Source: Bog-877 sp050734135 (GTDB taxonomy: Bacteria > Chloroflexota > Dormibacteria > Aeolococcales > Bog-877). Taken from it: DNA of 64,000 nucleotides. The notes beneath the pieces were generated by a model that saw only the letters and a list, made by a program, of their open reading frames with translations, ran no database searches and had not been told where the DNA came from. The stretch covers positions 1-64,000 of the forward strand of contig JBOHUG010000114.1 of assembly GCA_050734135.1 (NCBI GenBank). Reading direction: 5' to 3'. The position numbers and the translations under genes were made by a program. Positions 59,604 to 64,000 of this stretch are shown here, piece by piece; within the stretch, counting starts at the first letter, position 1, and each line of letters opens with the position of its first letter.

Positions 59604-60485
59604 TCATGGCGCCGCCACCCGAGCCCGACCCAGCAGCCACCCGACCGCCAGGGTGGCGCCCGCCAGCGCCGGGAGCACGAAGGGATGACCGCCTCGGGAG
59701 CGTTCACGTCGGGGTCCGAGCCGGTCCGCCCCTACCAATCCTGCACATGCCGCGGCGCCGCCCCAGGCCCAGCGGCGACCACCGGTCGGAGTGCTGACGG
59801 CCACCGCGAGCGCACCCGAGCCCAGGAGGAGATGGCTCGCAGCCCGGGAGCCCTGATCTCCCAGCAGGACGGGCAGGCTCCTCCGGCCAGCCAGCCGGTC
59901 CCGCTCAATGTCCGGGCCGCCATTGGCGAGGTGGAGCCCCACCCCCAGCCCAGCTGCGAGCACTGCGGCCTGCCCCCGACCCGGCAGCGGAAGGCCGACT
60001 GCGGCCGGCCCCAGGAGCGGCACGGTGCTCAGCCCGGTTGCAAAAGGCAAGAACGAGAACGGCGTGCGGCTGAGCCCCAGGCTGTAGCTCCATCCGCTCG
60101 CCAGGCCCACCAGCATCACTCGGAGGGCGGCCCTCCCTGCCAGCCTGGCGAAGAGCGCCGAGGCGCCCCCGCAGGCGATGCCGATCAGCCAGGCGTCACG
60201 GCGGGAAACCGCTCCCTGGGCAATGGGTTTGTACGGTTGGTGGGTCCGGTCCCAGGGAGCGTCAAAGGCGTCATTGAGCACCCCTGTGCTGACCTGAGCC
60301 AGAGCCATCGCCGCGCTCGCGCACGCCAGCCTGGCCGCCCACCCCGCTTCCAGGCGGGATTGCCCCGCCTGACGCCAGGCGCTCCATCCGGCGACGGTGG
60401 TCACCGCGGTGCAGACCGCGGATGGTCCCGGATGCAGCAGCTGCAGGTAGCCGCGCACGCCCCGAACCCACCCGAACTTTGGCAT
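59604..60485 (-). CDS. UbiA family prenyltransferase
   Basis: 293 residues from the ATG at 60485. About eight helices. The two Asp-rich motifs that bind Mg-prenyl diphosphate are present: NDAFDAPWDRTHQPYKPIAQG (NDxxDxxxD) and GGPDIERDRLAG (DxxxD). UbiA enzymes attach a prenyl chain to an aromatic or sugar acceptor in the membrane (quinones, haem O, chlorophyll, DPPR). No companion gene defines the acceptor; the divergent neighbour is hemE, which makes a tetrapyrrole link imaginable but unproven. Confidence 0.87.
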   Translation of the reverse strand: MPKFGWVRGVRGYLQLLHPGPSAVCTAVTTVAGWSAWRQAGQSRLEAGWAARLACASAAMALAQVSTGVLNDAFDAPWDRTHQPYKPIAQGAVSRRDAWLIGIACGGASALFARLAGRAALRVMLVGLASGWSYSLGLSRTPFSFLPFATGLSTVPLLGPAAVGLPLPGRGQAAVLAAGLGVGLHLANGGPDIERDRLAGRRSLPVLLGDQGSRAASHLLLGSGALAVAVSTPTGGRRWAWGGAAACAGLVGADRLGPRRERSRGGHPFVLPALAGATLAVGWLLGRARVAAP

Positions 60486-60526
60486 GCTCACCAGGTCATG
60501 GTCGCTCCACCTCCGGCCCATTCGCC

Positions 60527-61585
60527 GTGACGGAGGGCGCCGAACGCTTCTTGGCGGCCACCCGCCGCCAGGCGACCGATGCTACCCCGGTCTGGTTCAT
60601 GCGCCAGGCTGGCCGCTCCCTGCCCCAGTACCGTGCCCTGCGCGAGCGCTTCGGCTTTCTGGAGCTGGCCACCAATCCCGAGCTGAGTGTCGATGTCACC
60701 TGTCTGCCGGTGGAGCTCCTGGGCGTGGACGCGGCTGTGGTCTTCGCCGACATCATGCTGCCGCTCCAGGGAATGGCGGTAGATTTCGAGATTCGCGAGA
60801 GCGTCGGACCGGTGATCGCTCGGCCGATCCGCTCCGAGCGCCAAGTGAGCGAGCTGCGGGTGGTGGCTGCCGAGGAGGCCACTCCCTACCTCTTTCCAGC
60901 CATTCGAGCGACCCGCGCGCGTTTGGGGAGAAAGGCCGCAGTGGTCGGGTTCGGGGCGGCCCCCTTCACACTCGCGTGCTATCTCGTCGAGGGTCAGGGG
61001 AGCCGGGATTATCCCCACGTTCGGTCTTTGATTCGCTCCGAGCCCGGGCTCTGGGACCGGCTGATGACCACCCTGACCGAAGTCCTGGCCCGATACCTGA
61101 TCGCCCAGGCCCAGGCCGGCGCCGACGTGGTGCAGCTGTTCGACAGCTGGATCGGAGCGCTGGACCAAGCCACCTTTGTGCGCCACGTCGCCCCTCACCT
61201 CCAGACTCTGATCGGGCGGCTGCGGCCGATGTTACCGGTCATCTACTTCTCCACCTCCTCGAGCCACCTACTCCGGGCGGTTGCCGGCACTCAGCCCGAT
61301 GGGATATCTGTCGATTGGCGGGTGCCGCTGCGGCAGGCGTGGGAGGTGGTGGGCAGGGAGCGATTCATCCAGGGCAACCTCGATCCGGCCCTGGTACTGG
61401 CTCCCTGGCCCGTTCTGGAGGTGAGCGCCCACGAGGTGCTCAAGGAAGCGGAGCACCGTCCCGGGCACATCTTCAACCTGGGGCACGGGGTGCTCCCGGA
61501 CTCTGACCCGGACCAGCTCCGGCGGCTGGTGGAGCTTGTCCACGAGTGGGGGCCCACGGTCGAAGCCGAGGAAGACAGCCGCTGA
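60527..61585 (+). CDS. hemE: Uroporphyrinogen decarboxylase
   Basis: 352 residues from the GTG at 60527, matching the family length; upstream in-frame starts add a non-homologous leader that overlaps the UbiA gene. Active-site loop PVWFMRQAGRSLPQYRALRER, the Asp-bearing AVVFADIMLPLQGMAVDFEI, GFGAAPFTLACYLVEG, and the C-terminal HIFNLGHGVLPDSDPD are all conserved. It decarboxylates uroporphyrinogen III to coproporphyrinogen III in haem synthesis. No other hem gene is adjacent. Confidence 0.95.
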   Translation: MTEGAERFLAATRRQATDATPVWFMRQAGRSLPQYRALRERFGFLELATNPELSVDVTCLPVELLGVDAAVVFADIMLPLQGMAVDFEIRESVGPVIARPIRSERQVSELRVVAAEEATPYLFPAIRATRARLGRKAAVVGFGAAPFTLACYLVEGQGSRDYPHVRSLIRSEPGLWDRLMTTLTEVLARYLIAQAQAGADVVQLFDSWIGALDQATFVRHVAPHLQTLIGRLRPMLPVIYFSTSSSHLLRAVAGTQPDGISVDWRVPLRQAWEVVGRERFIQGNLDPALVLAPWPVLEVSAHEVLKEAEHRPGHIFNLGHGVLPDSDPDQLRRLVELVHEWGPTVEAEEDSR

Positions 61586-61729
61586 GTCGCGGTAACTCGG
61601 CACTGAATTCGGTGTGAATTCCTGGTGAACTAGCGGGGGGGAGCCATTCCGGATCGTCCGGGTTGACCGGAGCCCAGCCCATGGGTTACCTTCCAGCCTC
61701 GCACCGTACGCGCTTATGTGGGAGGACGT
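61586..61729 (+). promoter_or_regulatory. 144-nt leader of the CHAP hydrolase gene, possibly structured
   Basis: The leader is rich in short complementary blocks (for example CCGG/CCGG around 61650-61675 and CCCAGCCC/GGGTT). Some pieces recall the c-di-AMP (ydaO) riboswitch found ahead of cell-wall hydrolases in actinobacteria: CACTGAATTC, GCGGGGGGGAGCCA and GGAGCCC. The match is partial and the closing P1 helix is not clear, so this is only a candidate. The GGGAGGA ribosome binding site follows. Confidence 0.25.
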
Positions 61730-62728
61730 ATGCGCGGAGCCCGCTTTGCTGGGCGCGCCTGGCTTGCTGCCGGCGTGGCCGGATTGGTATGGGTCTCCTC
61801 GATCTTTGGACCGGGCCTCGGAGCCGTAGCTCAGCAATCGACCGACGCTGCCAACCAGCAAGCTCTCACGAACCTCCTCAATCAGTTGGAGGCCCAAGGA
61901 GAGGTCGCCAGCGCCAGCTCGGTCAGGATCCTGCTGACAAAGATTGAGGCGAACCAAGAGGCGCTCAACTCGCTGAATCAGCAGTTGAGCACCGACCAAA
62001 CGACCCAGCAGGTGCTGCAGGTTCAACTGTCCGGCGATCGCCAGGCCTTGATCAGTCTGGTCAGCACCGCCTACGTCGACGGAAACGGGGCTGCCGAAGT
62101 CGCCACCGCCCTGGCCTCCCCTGACATGACCCAATTTTTCGACAACTCCACCCTGCCTGACGCCATCGCCTCCCAGGTGGCTCAGCTGGTGAACTCGATT
62201 CAGCACGATCAGCAGTCCATCGCCAAAGCGCAGCAGCAGCTTCTCGCCGATGAGGGCAGCGCCCAATCGATCCAGGGTCAGCTGGGGATCCAGTCCAACG
62301 AGCTGTTGGCCGAGCTAGTCCACCCGTCCGCCGCCGTCGGCACGGGCGACTGGGCCTTCGCCTTCGGTACCTGCACCTACTGGGCGGCGGGCCAGTGGCG
62401 GGCCAACGGCTGGGACGTCAACTGGGGTGGGGATGCCTACCAGTGGTGGGCCAATGCCGCCGCCGCCGGCCACGCGGAGGGCAGCACTCCTGAAGTGGGC
62501 GCGATCGTGGTCTGGCCGCCGGATTCAGGAGGGGCGTCGGACGCGGGTCATGTCGCCTACGTCACCGCGGTCGACGTGCCTGGCGCCGGCTCCCCCAACA
62601 ACTTTGAAGTCTCCGAGATGAACTACTACGGCAACGGCGGAGGCTTCGACAAGGTCGACTACCGGGTTGTTCCGGACTCGGGCTCCGGCTTCGACGGGTT
62701 CATCTACCCGCCCAGCGGCGGCTCGTGA
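61730..62728 (+). CDS. Secreted CHAP-domain cell wall hydrolase with coiled-coil domain
   Basis: 332 residues from the ATG at 61730, which has GGGAGG at good spacing. Signal peptide at residues 1-31, a Gln/Ala/Ser-rich coiled coil (35-200, for example LNSLNQQLSTDQTTQQVLQV) and a C-terminal CHAP domain with Cys in AFGTCTYWAAGQWRANGW, His in DAGHVAYVTAVD and SEMNYYG. The plan equals PcsB/CwlO-like hydrolases that are activated by FtsEX through the coiled coil. It should act outside the cell during growth or division. The next gene, a lytic transglycosylase, starts one base after its stop. Confidence 0.9.
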   Translation: MRGARFAGRAWLAAGVAGLVWVSSIFGPGLGAVAQQSTDAANQQALTNLLNQLEAQGEVASASSVRILLTKIEANQEALNSLNQQLSTDQTTQQVLQVQLSGDRQALISLVSTAYVDGNGAAEVATALASPDMTQFFDNSTLPDAIASQVAQLVNSIQHDQQSIAKAQQQLLADEGSAQSIQGQLGIQSNELLAELVHPSAAVGTGDWAFAFGTCTYWAAGQWRANGWDVNWGGDAYQWWANAAAAGHAEGSTPEVGAIVVWPPDSGGASDAGHVAYVTAVDVPGAGSPNNFEVSEMNYYGNGGGFDKVDYRVVPDSGSGFDGFIYPPSGGS

Positions 62729-62729
62729 G

Positions 62730-63365
62730 GTGGCGCAGCTAACCTGGCCGGCCTACACGCCCAGGGTCGCCCTCACCCTCCGAAACGATGAGAAGACCCC
62801 GGCGCGGCGGCTCCCGTTGCTGGCCAGCCGGCTCCGCTGGATCCTGGCCGCGTCGGTGCTGCTGGTCAGCACACCGGTGCTGGGTGCGCTGGCGACAGGC
62901 GGCGCCTCAGGGCCACCCTCTACGGCCCCGGCGGCAATTGCGCAGGTGGCCAGCCAGGCCCGCAGCATTCTCTCCGTCACCGACTATCAGGTGACCCTGC
63001 CGCTCCAGGAAGCCCAGGTACTGCCGCCGCCGCCACCACCGGCCGTGGCGGCGGGAATGCCCTTCGGTTCAGCGTTCTGGCAGGCGGTGCCGGAACCTCC
63101 AACCGGCACCATCATGCAGATCATCTGGTCGGCGGCCCAGCAGTACAACGTCTCGTACACCTGGCTACTCGGTGTGGCTCAGTGCGAATCGGGCCTGAAT
63201 CCCACCGACGTCAACAGGTCCTCGGGTGCCAGCGGCCTCTTCCAATTCATGCCAGCGACCTTCCATGCCCACGGGGGCACCGATATCTGGGACCCGGTGC
63301 AGCAGTCCGACATCGCCGCCAAAATGTTCTCGATCGGCGAGTCGGGGGAGTGGGTCTGCAAGTAG
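62730..63365 (+). CDS. Lytic transglycosylase (SLT domain), secreted
   Basis: 211 residues from a GTG one base after the CHAP stop. A basic N-terminus, a membrane helix (LRWILAASVLLVSTPVLGALA), a Pro-rich linker (VLPPPPPPAVAAG) and an SLT domain from residue 125: SYTWLLGVAQCESGLNPTDV with the catalytic Glu, then SGASGLFQFMPATFHAHGG. Relatives in actinobacteria are resuscitation-related or VirB1-like transglycosylases. It cuts glycan strands and probably works together with the CHAP enzyme encoded just before it. Confidence 0.88.
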   Translation: MAQLTWPAYTPRVALTLRNDEKTPARRLPLLASRLRWILAASVLLVSTPVLGALATGGASGPPSTAPAAIAQVASQARSILSVTDYQVTLPLQEAQVLPPPPPPAVAAGMPFGSAFWQAVPEPPTGTIMQIIWSAAQQYNVSYTWLLGVAQCESGLNPTDVNRSSGASGLFQFMPATFHAHGGTDIWDPVQQSDIAAKMFSIGESGEWVCK

Positions 63366-63442
63366 GCTGAAGCTGTTGCTCCGGTTCCGGGAGGACCGGG
63401 CCGCAGTGGGCGCCGGCTGGCCTCCCCACTTAAACTCTCTCG

Positions 63443-64000
63443 GTGCCTGTTGTCGACAGATCCCCAGACCTCACCGGACTGCGCAGCTGGCTGATTGAAC
63501 TCCAACCACGGTGGCTGGCGCTTCTGGAGGCCCTGGTCCGCTCCGAGTCGCCGAGCGGAGACCCGGTCGGGCTGACCAAGTGCGCGGACCTGGTCGAAGA
63601 GCTCTTTCTGGACGGCGTGGGGGTGACGGAGAGTCGCCGACTAGACGAGCGGGGCGTACCAGTTCTCCTGTTCCGCTGGGGCCTTTCCGAGGGACCTGCT
63701 CCGCTGCTCCTGGGGCATCTGGATACGGTCTGGGCCAACGGCGCCTTTCAGCCGGTCTACGCGATGTCCCAGGGCCGAGCCCGCGGACCCGGGGTATTCG
63801 ACATGAAGGGCGGGTTAGTGGTCGCCCTGGCAGCCCTGGCCGGGCTCCAGGAGGCGAGCGGTCCTCGTGGGGGTGTGTCGGTCCTGTTGACCGGCGATGA
63901 GGAGGTCGGCAGCACCACATCGCGTGAACTGATCGAGGAGGAGGCAAAACGGAGCGCCGGGGTGCTGGTTTTGGAGCCGCCTCTGGGAAGAGCGGTGAAG
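63443..64000 (+). CDS. M20 family metallopeptidase (carboxypeptidase G2-like), cut by window end
   Basis: Frame open from the GTG at 63443 to the window end (186 codons). M20 marks: LLLGHLDTVWANGAF with the first metal His and the catalytic Asp, GPGVFDMKGGLVVALAALAG with the bridging Asp, and VSVLLTGDEEVGSTTSREL with the general-base Glu pair. It hydrolyses an amide bond with two Zn ions; glutamate carboxypeptidase or ArgE/DapE-like substrates are usual. The dimerisation domain and the rest lie outside the window. Confidence 0.88.
   Translation, partial: MPVVDRSPDLTGLRSWLIELQPRWLALLEALVRSESPSGDPVGLTKCADLVEELFLDGVGVTESRRLDERGVPVLLFRWGLSEGPAPLLLGHLDTVWANGAFQPVYAMSQGRARGPGVFDMKGGLVVALAALAGLQEASGPRGGVSVLLTGDEEVGSTTSRELIEEEAKRSAGVLVLEPPLGRAVK

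Overview
The window is a 64 kb stretch of GC-rich bacterial chromosome, densely coded, with many GTG and TTG starts and frequent 1-4 base stop/start overlaps. The gene content points to a Terrabacteria-type, probably monoderm soil organism: class A penicillin-binding protein, PimA/HtrB-like acyltransferase next to a GT4 glycosyltransferase, KorAB, an NTP-transferase/phosphomannomutase fusion and GPR1/SatP acetate uptake. An Actinomycetota or Chloroflexota/Dormibacterota-like lineage fits; this is inference from gene content only, without a marker-gene comparison.

Layout. 1-2.9 kb is poorly coding: a GNAT acetyltransferase runs off the left edge and its homology breaks near the edge, followed by a 1.6 kb stretch without a convincing gene and a small HEAT-repeat protein. 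3-4.5 kb holds an MFS carrier and tRNA-Gly(CCC). 4.6-12.4 kb is a minus-strand run that starts at a clear TPP riboswitch and reads NCS1 permease, thiD, an amphipathic/coiled membrane protein, a CPBP protease homologue, a beta-propeller-like membrane protein and the sugar-nucleotide fusion protein. 12.5-22.3 kb carries a thioesterase, a second MFS protein, a large GT-C-like membrane protein, a GAF-PAS-GGDEF-EAL protein with a structured leader, an aldo/keto reductase and a DedA protein.

22.3-36.8 kb is carbon metabolism: DUF72, ferredoxin-dependent KorAB, a secreted protein, citrate synthase with a tiny membrane protein ahead of it, an MFS carrier, then an acetate block (SatP, Acs, divergent LytS/LytR, DUF485, ActP-like symporter). 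The acs/lytS intergenic region contains a perfect 10-bp palindrome whose two arms each match the published LytTR-box pattern, so a LytSR-controlled acetate regulon is proposed. 36.8-47.2 kb holds a hydroxyacid dehydrogenase, Dabb protein, sulfurtransferase, SDR, a thioredoxin-domain (YyaL-like) protein and an overlapping set acyltransferase/GT4/DegV/PlsY-like/fumarase that looks like envelope lipid synthesis.

47.2-58.5 kb is the most unusual part: a class A PBP and an NTF2-like membrane protein flank a compact type IV secretion cluster (VirD4, small pilin-like protein, VirB6/TrbL-like, PrgI/VirB3-like, VirB4, CHAP hydrolase, small coiled coil) with no relaxase, integrase or attachment site in view. 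59-64 kb carries a UbiA prenyltransferase, hemE, a second CHAP hydrolase with a 144-nt leader, a lytic transglycosylase and the start of an M20 peptidase cut by the right edge. I saw no CRISPR array, no insertion sequence and no rRNA gene.
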